Source: Massospora cicadina
Lineage: Eukaryota > Entomophthoromycota > Entomophthoromycetes > Entomophthorales > Entomophthoraceae
Direction of reading: 5' to 3'
DNA: 64,000 nt
Assembly (NCBI GenBank): GCA_022478985.1
Contig: JAKSZP010007909.1
Span: 124,001-188,000, forward strand
Within the stretch, counting starts at the first letter, position 1, and each line of letters begins with the position of its first letter. The notes beneath the pieces are model-generated. The model was not told the origin of the DNA. It searched no databases and saw only the letters and a program-made list of their open reading frames with translations. The translations under genes and the position numbers were made by a program. Of this stretch, positions 1-11,799 are shown in pieces.

Positions 1-709
1 GCTTTTTTTGCATGGCCAAGGCCAAAGCAGAGGGAACAAATCTGTCTGCCATTATTGAGCCAAGCCCAAAAGAAATGATCAGGAGCTGCAGCCACACTAG
101 CGCGGGGTGGGATCTGTTGGGCTATGGCAGGGTGGTGTGGGATGATGGTGGCTGTTGCATGAGGAGCAGCAAGGTGCTCCGCACCAGATGGAATGGCAAA
201 GATGAGGTTGGGCTGAGTGCCATAAGCCATAAGCCCCATGACCAACTGGTCATACAAAGCCTGGGGTGGGAGGTGGAATGGGAGATTTGTGAAGGATACC
301 ACCAGGGTGGTGTCTGAAGGGAGGCGAGTACGGGTTGTAGAAATGGGGGTATTTTTATAAATTAGAGGAGTTTGCACTGCCGCTTCAGCGTCCTCCTCAG
401 ATTGGAACCCGACGTCAAAGTAGCCCTTAAAAGGGAGGAAGTCTATAAAGCCATCTGGCGCAAAGGCCGCAGTGGCTAGTCAATAATTGCCTTATCAGCA
501 TATGGGAATAAACACCCATAGTCCACTCTGAGGCGATAGCGAATGGCGGAGCGAGGGAGGGCTAGAGGATGGGGGTGAGAAGGGTGGACGCGCACCAGGT
601 GGAGCGCTAAGTCCCATGGGGGACAAAACGGCTGTTGCAGTGGGTGGGCTGTTTGATCCTGTCCATACATGCTTGCCCATGAGGCAGAAAATGCTATGCG
701 GGGGTGCAC
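1..709 (-). pseudogene. Frameshifted retroelement gag/ORF1-like gene, cut by window edge
   Basis: Read on the minus strand, one frame runs from 709 to 476 and ends in a stop at Asp-TAG. The next frame is open from about 471 to the window edge with no stop, some 157 codons. The two halves join in sense around a one-base slip near 475: the first ends in a basic RLRVDYG-like stretch and the second begins AAFAPDGFIDFLPFKGYFDV. Farther on come a phrase resembling an RNA-binding fold (GFQSEEDAEAAV, then LVVSFTNLPF) and, near the window edge, ICSLCFG, which could be the first Cys pair of a zinc knuckle. The 5' part (752-495) is proline rich. The layout resembles ORF1/gag proteins of fungal retroelements, but I cannot name the family. 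A 50-base intron instead of a frameshift is possible but less likely. Confidence 0.4.
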
Positions 710-789
710 CGCTGCCCCACACTGGGGTGGCAGGCGGCGGAGCTGAGGACATCAGAGAATAGGCTTGGGAAGATGGCTGTGGATAGTTA

Positions 790-1013
790 AAACTTAAATT
801 TAAAATCGCTCAAAAGTGACTTCAAGCGGTAAAAGAAACATTTTACCAGCTACTACTGAAGATTCCTCTTTATTAATAATAAAAATGCCTATTTCCAACT
901 TTGAGGCTTTTAGCAGTTATTTTAAGCCAGACTACTGTCTTCAAATAGTGTTTGGTATTAGCTTTGTGTAACCTAGTTCATTAGAGATTGACGCCTAAGC
1001 ACCGGTTTTAACA
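790..1013 (+). repeat. Truncated 5' LTR of element B
   Basis: The segment aligns by eye with the end of the 3' LTR (about 15380-15595). Shared landmarks in order are GAAGATTCCT, TTTTAGCRGTTATTTT, AGTGTTTGGYATT, TTAGTTCATT and GCCTAAGCAC, ending in AACA. Its left part is missing and the frameshifted gag-like gene lies beyond, so the LTR was truncated or replaced there. Confidence 0.7.
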
Positions 1014-1032
1014 TAGGTGCTCACTACAGGGG
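1014..1032 (+). promoter_or_regulatory. Primer-binding site of element B
   Basis: Immediately after the LTR terminal CA lies TAGGTGCTCACTACAGGGG. The core GGTGCTCACTACAGG recurs in the same place in families D and E on the opposite strand, so it is most likely the minus-strand primer site. The matching tRNA would end ...CCTGTAGTGAGCACCA; I could not assign it to an amino acid. Confidence 0.65.
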
Positions 1033-1239
1033 ACACTACTGCTACCCTGTACCAATTTGGGATTTTTTACACTGACCTTAATATTTCTTTGGTTACCCTG
1101 CACAAGTTATGGACACTATTGTGGCTGCTCCACTGAGCCAGCGTAAATTTAGTCTACCAGCTCATTGTCAAAATAAAGGATAATTGGGTTTTTGGGATTG
1201 GGCTCAGATGAGGTAGTACCTCAGAACTCTCAATTTGCC

Positions 1240-2370
1240 ACTCTAAATGTTATGGCGGAGGATCCTTTACCTTTCCTAGGCAGCTTGGAGCAGAATGACT
1301 GTACTTCCCTTTTTTGTTGAGCCTAAGGATGAAATTCTCTCTTTGCAAACGTTAGTCCATTTACAAGACCAGGAGATTAAGGAGTTAAGAGCACTCCTCA
1401 CCTCTGTTAATCAGAAGGTTAAATTTAGTTGAACAGCAGTTTGTGACGTAATGCCATCATTTTTCTAAAGTGATTAATCAACTCCATTGCAAGTTCACCT
1501 CTCATGGTGCTGAAGGGTTGGTTCATTCAATATTGCCAAATATAATGGCAGATTATAAGGCTTCTTTAAGCCCTCTATCCCATCTATGACGGTAATTTAA
1601 ATTCTCTTAACGATTGCTCCTCAGGCCGCTAGCTTGGGAGGTCAATCTGAACTGGAACCGCCATTGTGCCCTTGTGCAAAGGGGTGCCCAATTCCATTTA
1701 ATCTGATAGATATACTAAAGTTTTACAAAGCTGGTAATGTACCAATTTTACTGCGTTGTTTGAACTAAGTATGAGTGTTGCCTCTGAGATTATTAAGATG
1801 TCTAATATAATGAATTTTTTTGGATTCTGTGAGTCAAGAGTTGATAATGCCCAAATTACAAAAAGTTGAAATGACCTATTGCAATGCCAAAACCCTTTGA
1901 AAATAGAGTTTGTTGGCACAGAATGATGATCACGCGGAAGACACTGTTTCTCAACTTTTTTATAAGGATGATTCATTTATAGCTTTTGCTGAATGATGCT
2001 ATTATGAGGCTCAAGTCCTGTATGGTGCTAAAGTGATCAACAATTTTGATGCACAGATCGCTTTGCGTCATTCCTGTGAGTCCTATACCAATTTGTATTA
2101 GGTTTTGCTTTCTGTCTTGAATGAGGAGAGTGATATCAACGTATGGTAATTATCCCCGTCGCTGTGCTGTCTCTTTGATGGCGCCTAACCCAAGTCAACA
2201 AGAGCGCTGTAGCCATTCTGATAAGGCCATTATTTCAAAAGAAGCTTCAGTTCAATCTGGCAGCCCTCGGTTTTCTAGACCAGATATTGCTCAGGTTACT
2301 TGTTATCTGTGCAAAAACAAGGGACATAATTCAATAACTGCTTGGGTTGGGTTTCAAACACAAAGGTAAT
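1240..2370 (+). pseudogene. Element B gag (degenerate)
   Basis: Conserved gag phrases are scattered over three frames. Near 2040-2090 the frame reads NNFDAQIALRHSCESYTNLY, which matches HYYDQIAFRHSC in the relic at 56.1 kb. A zinc knuckle begins CYLCKNKGH at about 2300-2330 (C-x2-C-x4-H) but its last Cys is not visible. The product would have been the capsid/nucleocapsid precursor. Stops and frameshifts every 100-200 bases rule out an intact protein. Confidence 0.6.
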
Positions 2371-2617
2371 TCTGTGAGCCCTGGAAAGAAGGAAGTTTTG
2401 GGAAAAGGATGGGCGTAGTAGAGCCAGGATTTTCTACTTCCGCCTCTTCTACAAGAGTCCCATGCAAGATAAAATTTATGGAGCTCAATTCCCTTATGCC
2501 CTTGTCCAAAGAGGATGCTTCGCCTTCAGCGTTACCCCAAATGATCACAGAGGAGGGGGTGGCGATTACCAACAAATCTATAAGCAAACAAACTGATAAT
2601 GTAGCGCCAGTGTAGTA

Positions 2618-3620
2618 GTGAAGTCATATGTTCAACTGTTGGAACAACTCAAGCACCCAGTCACCTTAGGTGATATTCCTAAGCTGCAAACCTCCCAGGC
2701 TCCCATACTTATTGGTATTTTGGAAGAAATAACCCACTCTTTGTGCCAACCTACAAATTATCTAGTGCAAGCATTTTCTCTTGATTTTTTTGCAGTCAGT
2801 GAGGCTGATGCATATGCAGCAAAATGCACCTACATAGACATTACTGTTAATAAGCTCAAAGTAAAAGCTATTGTAGACAGTGAGGCCCCAATCAATATAG
2901 TGCCTCCAAACTGGTGAAGAAACTTGGCCTAGCACCAGATATTGACTATTGAAAAAAGCATGGTACTGTGGACCCCAAGTGATTACTTCATTAGGCGCAT
3001 ATAGTGCGCTGCCACTGCAGTTTGGTTCATTAGTATTGTCTGCTCCCGCTATAGTTTTGCCAAGCCAAGATTATGACTTTTTGGAACTTCATTTATGAGT
3101 ACTTATGGAGTTAAAACTGATTTTGAGGATAACACTTTAGAGATCTTAGGACAATATCTTACCCTATACTACAATTGACATCCTGAGGACTCAGAGGCTA
3201 TCAGGCAAAAAGATGTTAATCTCGTTTATAAGGATGGAATAGTAACACTAGGGTCTCAAAAGATTTATGGCCGCATGCAGTGGTTAACCAATCAAATTTT
3301 GGAAACTAATGGCATTCCTCTGAGGGCTGATTGTAACTTAACCATTCTGATGGGCCACCAAATAATTGTTGGGACTTAAAATTATCCTGAAATTTCCCCT
3401 TAGACTATATAGTGAAATATTCGCGCAGTTTTGCCACTATAATCTTAAATTTGCAATTGCGCCAGGGTTATTCTTCCTGACCATAGCGAGATTAAGGTAG
3501 TGCTAGTTAATCTATACCCGCACTCTATTGAAATAATGCAACATCAAATTGTTACTTTAGTACATCTTCTTATAATTGAAGAAGATGAGAACATTCACTA
3601 CTTTGTACTTTAGAGGAATT
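2618..3620 (+). pseudogene. Element B protease and dUTPase-like region
   Basis: The frame 2618-2917 ends with a retropepsin active-site block reading IVDSEAPINIV. The usual Asp-Ser/Thr-Gly has become Asp-Ser-Glu, a G-to-A change. Around 3460-3600 a second frame reads VILPDHSEIKVVLVNLYPHS followed by a hydrophobic LVHLLIIEED. This matches motif III and the following strand of trimeric dUTPases (GVIDxxYRGxIxVxLxN...RIAQL) and the equivalent part of families D and E. Frameshifts separate the pieces, so no functional product is expected. Confidence 0.55.
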
Positions 3621-3762
3621 GGGCCTGACTGGTGATACCAATCCCTCAGTTTACTCTTTTGGTACCATGGAAAAGCTTATCCAGGCTAACCAGGGAAGTG
3701 AAGGATTAAGCGTTAGCCCTTTCCAATAAATATAGCATTTTTTTGCAAAAGATGACTTTGAT

Positions 3763-5060
3763 TTGGGCTGCGCAAATGATGTGTTGCATCAGATCAACAA
3801 CGGCAACCAACCTCCCATTCACCTTCATCCTATTAGGAGTTCTAAGGCGGTGGATGAGTTTTTTAATTTTGAAAATAGCCAACTAGTTCAACACGGGATG
3901 TTGGTGCCCTCCAAGAGTCCCTGGGCCTCTCCAATGTTGTTCATTAAAAAGAAGGGCGGTTCTAACCACGTGGTGATAGATTATCAGAAGCTCAACAATA
4001 TTACCAAAAAGAATACATATCCTTTACCACAGATTGATGATGCGCTAGACCGCTTGGGCAGCGCTCAATATTTCTTAGCCGTGGATTCAATTTCAGGCTA
4101 CTAACAAATTAAGCTTCCTAAAGAGGAACATGAAAAGTGCGCAATGTTAACTTCTCAAGGTCTGTAACAACCCACTCAGATGCCTCAAGGGCTGTGCAAT
4201 GACCCCTCCACATTCCAATGGATTATTAACAGAATATTGTGCAATTTAAAGATATAGTGCGACCTGGTGTATCTTTTGATTTTAACGTTTTCTCTAGAAA
4301 GTTTAATGAACACTTAAAGCATTTATTAGAAGTATTCCGCCATCTAGCTAAGGCTGATCTTAAAATTAAACAGTATAAATTAAACTTCTCTTGAGAGCAA
4401 CTTAATTGCTTGGAATTTTGTCATTGACAAACACAGCTTACATCCTCATCCAGAAAAGATAGAAGCTATCAAATGGATGACCCAACCAGGTAGTAAGCGG
4501 GACATCCAAGTGTTCATAGGAATGGTTGGAACTACCAACGTTTCATGAAAACTTCAGTAAAATTGGTGAGCCTTTATTATATCTTCTCAAAAATGACGTG
4601 CACTTTGAATAGACAGAGGATTTTCAGTTGGATTTTGACAACCCTAGACTGTGCCTGTCCTGAGCGCCTGTACTTATGTACCCCAACTTTTATACGCCAT
4701 TTATCATTCAGGCGGACGCTTCCCTTTTCGCCATAGGGGTTGTGTAATCTCAATTGGATTCAGAATGGGTTGAAAACCCCGTTGCTTATTGCAGTCAAAC
4801 GTTAGATGTACATGAACAAAACAACTTGGTTACCAAAAAAGTTCTTAGTTGTCAGTTATGCTTGTAAGCAACTCTGGGTTTGTATCCATGATGCTCATTT
4901 TAAAGTTGTAACAGATCATGCTTTATTACATTGGTTACAAAACCTAAAAGAACCTGAAAGACGGCTTGCCTGCTGGGCCTTAAAAATTGCAAACATACAA
5001 TTTTGAGATTCAAAACCGTCCAGGGGTAAATCATCAAAACTTGGATGAACTTTAATGACT
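3763..5060 (+). pseudogene. Element B reverse transcriptase and RNase H
   Basis: Frame 3763-4104 shows the RT entry: HLHPIRSS, then LVQHGMLVPSKSPWASPMLF, then VIDYQKLNNITKKNTYPLP and FLAVDSISGY followed by a stop. The catalytic YxDD box near 4265 is destroyed (VYLLIL). RNase H follows at about 4690-5050, with FKVVTDHALLHWLQNLKEPERRLACWALK in frame 4806-5006 holding the last catalytic Asp. The domain order is normal for Ty3/gypsy. Confidence 0.75.
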
Positions 5061-5239
5061 TTATATGTAGTTCTACTCGCTGATAGAGCTAATAAATTAT
5101 TTGACAAAATTGTAGGTCAGCAATATATTAATGAACCTGAAGTGGTTCAACGCATGTTGGGCAAACTGCGGCAAGATACTTTTATCAATGATGGAAAACT
5201 CTATAAAATATAGATGAGCAAGCCATAATAATTCTTCAA

Positions 5240-5408
5240 CCCACTGAGCAAACTGACTTAATCATCATGGCTCACCCAGTGACTGGACATGGCTTGTTTA
5301 AGAAAACACTCAAAGAAAACACAATACTAGTGGAAATCCATGTAATTTGACATTCATGAGACACCCAGCTGTTGTAGAGAGTGTCAAGCGGAAGTTCCTT
5401 ATCAAAAG
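5240..5408 (+). pseudogene. Element B integrase, zinc-binding N-terminal part
   Basis: The frame just before the insertion of element C reads CCRECQAEVPYQK, the second half of the integrase HHCC zinc finger. It is cut at 5408 by the C insertion and resumes at 13860. Confidence 0.7.
5404..5408. repeat. Target-site duplication of element C, left copy
   Basis: AAAAG here pairs with GAAAG at 13855-13859. Removing C together with one copy restores the reading frame of the element B integrase. Confidence 0.75.
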
Positions 5409-6878
5409 TGTCAGACAATCAACGTGCCAAAGAAAGATTGGGCTTCCATAAGGGATACTCTAATACCCATGAAAGAATTCATAGTGCGTATGACTTAGCC
5501 GTTCTGATAGCATTTGATTAAGAACCACGTGGGGACAAGTGTGGAAAATCTGGTCTTTAAGCATCATTTCTGTTAACTAGTAAACTAAATGCATAAAGTA
5601 ATTGTGACCATGCTGCAAGTAATGGGGTTAAACTGCCAAGGTTGGCGGGAGGGGATTGTGCCATCCATTAGTGCTTTCCATTTGGTTGGGATTCCTGACT
5701 CAGCTGAATTTGCATCTGATAACATCAGCAATAAGAGCCTTGTCAGGTTTGATCCTTGCCTTTTTGATTCAAGTAGCATTGGCCAGATTGTTGTTCTTGG
5801 TTTCCCTTTGATTAAAACGAATTGGATTAAGGAATAGGTTGATATTCTCTCCTTGAGTTATTTTTGACCCATACTCCCAATACTTTTGAGCGTGTACTTG
5901 TTAATGTGGAGTGGCAATCATTTCATCAAAATTTGAGTCCAGCAGAATCTCCCCAATATGTGACTGCCAAATTGTCATTTCCATTTTCTTTATAACTTAG
6001 ATTAGATTGAGTGTTGGGTCATTCCAATCATTTTGAGATTCTCAAAAGTCATTTAGTTGGGTTGAGGAATCTTGCAAAACTTGGAGGTTATAACTCTCAA
6101 GAGTTTCCGCGCTGAGAGAGGCAATATCAGAGATAAACAATGTGGTGGCCACCATCATTATTGATACAAATGAGTGTGGACCCTCCATCAGTTGAAATGG
6201 TTTATTAAGATTGCCAGACTAGTTAAAGACTAATAAAATGTTTAGAGGAATTTTGGTAAAATTAAAGGTTTATTAGGTATAGTACAAAATAACCCAGCAC
6301 TCTGCCATTAGCAGAGCACTGGGTTTTTATAATTGAAGAGAAGTGAGGGGCGGGGACTTGAGAACATTTCTGACAGCTGGACGCGAGTTTCATGTTAAAA
6401 TGCCAGGACTTTTTGCGTCATAGCTTGGCTTGCAAATTGTGGGTGCCTTGATTTGAGTTCTTGTTGTCAAACTTTTTGTTTCCATTGAGATTCCAGCATG
6501 GCAGCATATCTCATAAATTTCATAAAAAATTTTATTTCCCTTGGAAGGATTATTTTCAGATCAGTTTTGGGACTGATTTTCCTGTTGGGACTTCAGCCTC
6601 AATCCACCCAATTGTGCCCAGATTTTGTCTCAGATTGTTGCAATTTTTATTACGTAGGCTTTGTCCAAATCAAATTTCCTGGCGAAATCCTCCCCCCTCA
6701 TTTTTCAACTTGTCATAACATCAAGTTGAGGGGCCTCAACATAAACTCACCACTCATTGAGGGTGTGCCATAATTCTACCAATCTATACAATGAAAGGGC
6801 TTGGGGACGTCCCCCTTCTTAGATCTTAAGGGTTGAATCAAGTGATTCAATTTTATGAGGACAGCAGGGATCATTACA
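5409..6878 (-). repeat. LTR of element C (left, 3' LTR of the minus element)
   Basis: It starts TGTCAGA and ends ATTACA on the plus strand and is 1470 bp long. It is diverged but collinear with the right copy: shared landmarks include AAAGAAAG, GGCTT.CAT, GCTTGGCT.GCAAATTGTGGG and GGGTGAATCAAG.GATTC. An internal stretch, CCCAGCACTCTGCCATYAGC followed by AGAGCACTGGGTTTTTATA, forms a hairpin near 6294-6330 in both copies and may be a terminator/poly(A) structure. Confidence 0.85.
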
Positions 6879-7044
6879 TTATACTTTCTCCAAAAGTACA
6901 GGGTCTACTCCTCCATCCAGAGCCTGTACCAGGGCATAGTTTTTGTGAGGTAAGGGCAGCTTGGCTGTAAGGGTCTGGGGTTTCATTGCAGCAGGCGTCA
7001 GGGCAGTAGGATTTGCACATGGAACTCAGTGATTAGATCCTGAC

Positions 7045-7190
7045 AATTGGTATAATCATGGGCTGAAAATTCAACTGTTGTCATAGGCGGGGTACACTTT
7101 CCATGCTATCAATTATTGTATCTCCCATTATATTTCCTCAAACCCAAGATTTCCTCCACTTCAAATTCTGGCAATTCTTCCACCCAACAA
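7045..7190 (-). pseudogene. Element C chromodomain (frameshifted)
   Basis: Minus-strand frames read PEFEVEEILGLRKYNGRY and, one frame over, LIAWKVYPAYDNS followed by a stop where Trp is usual. These are the two halves of a chromodomain (Y.VEEIL...YLVKWKGY...E.SWE). In Ty3 chromoviruses this domain at the integrase C-terminus directs integration to particular chromatin. Confidence 0.65.
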
Positions 7191-7429
7191 GGGTTCAATC
7201 TCTGCAGGTTGGTTCCCTTTGAATGGTGACAGTGCTGACGCATGGACGAACTTATGGATTTTTAGTGAGGGCAAATCCACAAAAAAGGACCCGTTATTCA
7301 AGCCTTTACTGATGGGGAATGGTCCTGCCCTTATGCAGGCCAGCTTGTGGCAGGGTACCTTTAGATTAAGATTTTCATGTCCAACATCACCAGGTCACCC
7401 AACTGGTATTTAGGCGCTGCTCTCCATTT

Positions 7430-8300
7430 TCAGTCAGTGAAACATCTGGCATCCTGGGAGGCTTTTGTAAATTGTCTCTGCACCTGCTGGTGGATTTTTG
7501 AATGTGTTGTGAAACTATCCGCTGTGAGAATATCTGTTTGAATTTGGGGGCTGATTGTAATTGCTAGGCTGTAGCCTAAGTTGGCATACAGCGGTGACAT
7601 TCCATTAGAGGCGTGCAGGGAATTATTATACAAGAACTGGTCTAAGTCCAGATCTCCAGCCTAAGTATCTTGAATGGCTGAGGCGTAACACTGGAGATAC
7701 TACTTTAGGGACTGGTTATTTTGCTCGTTTTGTCCATCAGCCTGGGGTATAAGCCAATGATTTACAGTATTTGATGTGAAGTATTTTGCACAGGGCCTCC
7801 AAGAATGTTGACATGAACTGTGGTCCCTTATTGCTAATTATCACCTGTGATACCCCAAAAATGATAAAGACATGGGTCACGACCAAGTGGGCCATGTCTT
7901 CTGATGTGGTTATAGCTAAGCATGGGATAAATATACCAAGTTTGGTGAATCTGTCCACGACTACCATAATTACATTGAACGCCTTTGATGTGGGTAGACT
8001 GACTATGAAGTTGACTGATAGTAATGTCTATGGTACTGCTGTTTGTTGTAGCGGATGAAGGAGCCTGTTTCACCCAGTTTGTTCAGATTTGGATCATGCA
8101 CAGGTCAAGCAGCATTCTATCCAAGCTGGCACAACCTTTGTTAGCCCATTCCAGTGATACTTCCTCTTTATTAGGCTGGTAGTCTTCTTTCCTCCTGGGT
8201 GTCCCATTGTCAGCGGGTCATGATATTTCTTTTATGATTTGGGGCCGTAAACTTTTGAACACCCATATTTTATCACAAAAGAAAATCACCCTATCCTTTT
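7430..8300 (-). pseudogene. Element C integrase
   Basis: Frame 7967-7737 gives VVVDRFTKLGIFIPCLA with the first catalytic Asp, then HVFIIFGVSQVIISNKGPQF. There the second catalytic Asp (usual SDRGPQF) is Asn, a G-to-A type change. Frame 7633-7430 gives YNNSLHASNGMSPLYANLGY, the typical post-core motif. Stops between the segments disable it. Confidence 0.75.
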
Positions 8301-8689
8301 TTGAGTATCAACTTATGGTGCTTTTCCTTGACTGTATCTGATCCTCAAGCACTTGGCCTTCAATAGTTCCTGCTTGCACATCAAATACTGCGTCCAAAAG
8401 GGATTCATTGGCGCTATTTGGTGGGCTTGGTCTAGGAGTGTCTTGTCGCGTGTCCCCAGGGCGCTGTTGGGGGGATTAGGTGTGATAGTAGGGGGTGAGA
8501 TTGAGGGTGTTATGGGGGTCACAATAGCAGCAATGATTGCTGGTTCTGCTGATGCTCAGACAGCACTTGTTCAGGGACTATTGTAACCAGTTTGGCCTCT
8601 TCCATGGTGTCAGTTTTAATTACCAGGCTTCTGCTTAGTATCTCTAGTAATATGTGCGTAGGACCATTTACAAACTCATTCTGAAGCTG

Positions 8690-9730
8690 AAGTTAATCAG
8701 GTCTTGGTGTGTTCTGGTTTGTCTGTGCACCAACTTCTGCAGCTTGTGATTGTAGTAAGTGATTTTTGATCCGTGTGAACCATCACCATGTGCTTTGCTC
8801 CATGCAGAATATACCTCCAGTTCATCATTGCCCATGCTACCATGGCCAGCTTTTTGTCATAGATTACACATAACCATTTGGCACCTGTAAATTTCATAGA
8901 AAAGTATGAAACCGGGTGTTTGTGGCCATCACTCTACTGTGTCAATTCTGTTCCAACAGCTGTAACATAGGCATTGTAAACTACAATAAAAGTTTTATCT
9001 TCATTAGCGCGTCTTAAAACTGGCGCTGAGGTAAAGATCTCTTTGACAGCCTCAAAGGCCCATTGGCATTCTGTCGTCCATGGTAATGGCACGTTATTTC
9101 CTGTCAGTGGGTGGAGGGGGGTGTCAAGTTCTGAAATTGCTGGAAAGAATTTTTCAGAAAAGTGAAATATCCCAGAAAGCTGCGGAGCTGCTTCTGGGTA
9201 ATGGGCGTTGCCCATGTCTGTATTGCTTCCAGCTTGGAGGGAGCAATATCTTGCCCATATTTAAGTACCACATTTCCCAGGAACTACACCTCATCTTTAA
9301 AAAATTTACATTTGGATAGCTTCATGTGCAGGCCTGCACGTTGCAAGGCAGCCACCATCGCCCCAGATCCTTCTCATTTTGCTCAGGGGTAGGGAAATGG
9401 ACCAGAATTTCATCAATATATAACACTGTGCATGTAAAGCGGAGTTCGCCCAAAGCATGATCAATAAACCTCTGGAAAATGGTGAGGGCGTTTTTCAACC
9501 CAAATGACATGAACCTGAACTGTTATATACTGTGGCAGGTGCATATCGCCATCAGCAATTCTTGTCCCTCCTTTACTCAGGCTTAGTGGAAGGCTTTGAC
9601 GAGGTCCAGCTTTAAAAATACTTTGGACTTGTAAATTTCTTGAGAGATTGCGGCCTCCGGTGGGAGGGTATGTATCCATTGCCATAACATTGTTTAAGTG
9701 TCTATAATTTACACATGGTCATAAGGTCCT
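8690..9730 (-). pseudogene. Element C reverse transcriptase and RNase H
   Basis: Frame 9510-9322 carries MSFGLKNALTIFQRFIDHAL and then VLYIDEILVHF; the catalytic YxDD is YIDE. Frame 9215-8934 holds the thumb/connection (GIFHFSEKFFPAISELDTPL...). Frame 8897-8697 holds the RNase H E/D region, including CVIYDKKLAMVAWAMMNWRY. The enzyme would copy element RNA into DNA and remove the RNA strand; this copy is dead. Confidence 0.75.
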
Positions 9731-9888
9731 ATTGGACTTTTGGGAAAACACCACAGGGGGTGACATTAACGAGGTTTTCTTAATCATCCATCATTTAGCC
9801 ATCATTTTATCAATCCATATCTTCAGTTCTTGATCCTCAGCCTCTGTATATAGGTATAGTGGGCAATTAATCCTAATGAGATCCACCG

Positions 9889-10592
9889 TTAGGCAAAAAT
9901 AATTGTCAAACTCAGAGTGTGGTGGCAATCATTTTCTTTTCCCATGTTGAATATCTCTTTGTATGGTTCCAGTATTGTAGGCATTGTTAAGAGGTTGGTG
10001 ACTGTGCCCAAGGTGGAGTATTTTACTGTGGCTTCCAGGGCATTTCCTTTTTCCAGTGTGAGAAGCAGGGGAATTTCACCAGAGTGATAGTATGTTGGGA
10101 AAGCAAGCATATTCATTCAAGATTATCATAACTGACTATCAGTGCCACCATCCTACCCCCAGAATCATGGAGTAGAGTAGGTCTGGAATCTCCAAGAAGT
10201 TGGCGTGGAACTGGTGTCAGTTATCTGGGAAGTGTAATGGCTCATGTAGAGGCAGGGTGAACACTGGTACCTTAGAAGCCCCTCAGATGGGCGCACCCAA
10301 GGTGACTGCCAAGTTCAATGCCTGTGCCATCTTGAGGTCGATAAAGTTTCCTGATGCTCCCATTCCACCAGTGCATTGTCACTGGCCTTCTAAAGTCCAC
10401 TATAATGCCCATGGCAAACAGGAAATAGGCACAATTGAATTTATTGAAAGTGTTCAACACGCATACTTCCACGGTGGTGGCTGCAGTTGTGGGACGATCC
10501 TGTGATGATTGAGAAATTTGGAAAGCATTGCTGACACCTGAGGATATGAGAGCGGGGCCAACATGGGGTCTGACAGATCCGCCAGGGGACAT
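9889..10592 (-). pseudogene. Element C protease and linker to RT
   Basis: A minus-strand frame near 10300-10350 reads GASGNFIDLKMAQALNLAV, the segment right after a retropepsin Asp-Ser-Gly triad, but the triad itself reads GMG. Frame 10116-9889 holds the linker before RT (LEPYKEIFNMGKENDCHHTL). Family assignment rests on position and this one motif. Confidence 0.5.
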
Positions 10593-11799
10593 ATGCAGCT
10601 AAGGTCCTCAATGATGGAATTACACCAGTGATCCTCCTCAATTTGATCCATTGTTTCCGTCTGGTAGGAGGACAGTGTAGGGGCCTCTGGATCCACTGGT
10701 ATGAGTACAGTGCCTGGGGCTCTGTTTGATACATCCCCAACCAAGTTCATGAATCTTAGTGCTTTGTCCTGAATTTCTAGAATCCATGGGACCTCCAGAT
10801 GTGGGGTGGATGGCCCGTGTGACAGAGGGGCATGCTGGTTATGTTGTATAATGTTAGAGAGGTGTGCTTCTTCTTCCTCTGGTGTATTAGGGGGGACCAC
10901 TTGCTGATATGGTTCCACTAGAGGTTGTCAGACAAACTGCCCAATGCTGGACCTTGTTCTGGTTTATTATCCACTTTTCTCTCCTTGTTGAATATCACGA
11001 GGACCCCATTCTTGGGGGCGGAGGGGGCTGGTTTATTGAAACGGACGTGCGGCTTTATGGTAGCTGATTTTATGGTAGGTTGTATTCCAGGGAGGGCCTC
11101 AATTTGCTGGGCTAGCTTGTATGCCCCCTCCAGAGTTTGAGGCCCGTTGTACCAAGCCATGTGTGATACCGCTCCTTAGTTGAGAGAAGCCTGGAACGTA
11201 GCAATGGCAATGTCAGGTGGTAGTTGCAAAGACTTTTTAAGTTTCTGGAAGTCATTAATATGGTCCTCCAAATTTGTAGCCATACCCCATTTTTGGAATA
11301 ATTGGTACAGAAGTTGTGTCCCCAATGTCAGCGTGGCCATCATGGACAAAACTATTGTAAATAATGAGGGAGGCGACTCTCCCAGGGATGAATTTTGGTA
11401 CAGGAGGGTGTGGGCCCAGATTTTGGCTTCATTGTTCAAGGCATCCAATAGTGCCAAGGATTGATGGTCCTCTGAGGCCTCTGTGGTTCCGTTTAAATTT
11501 TCTCACAATTTGAGCTCCGCCAGAACTCCCAACACCTGGCAGGCTACTTCATCAGATGGACATGAGGCGGGCCCTATCACCGTTATGTTGCATGCTTGAG
11601 CACATGAGGGGGGATAAATCAGCTGCACTGCTCAAACAAGCTGTACTTGCTTGATGGCCTTGATTAACGCTACCCATGACCAGCAGGTCAGGAGGCAGCG
11701 CATGAGGCCATATAAGCTCTGTTTGGGTGTTGACGAGGCCAGTTTCAGCAGATCCTGGGACAAAGATATGACAACAATGTTAATTAGCTGAGTTATTAT
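10454..11799 (-). pseudogene. Element C gag region
   Basis: Minus frame 11457-11176 (93 residues) reads ALLDALNNEAKIWAHTLLYQ and later LGTQLLYQLFQKWGMATNLE, a plausible capsid fold of the Ty3 gag type. Frames 11160-10918 and 10918-10454 follow; the latter is acidic and proline rich. I see no intact CCHC knuckle. It lies next to the 5' LTR, as expected for gag. Confidence 0.5.
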
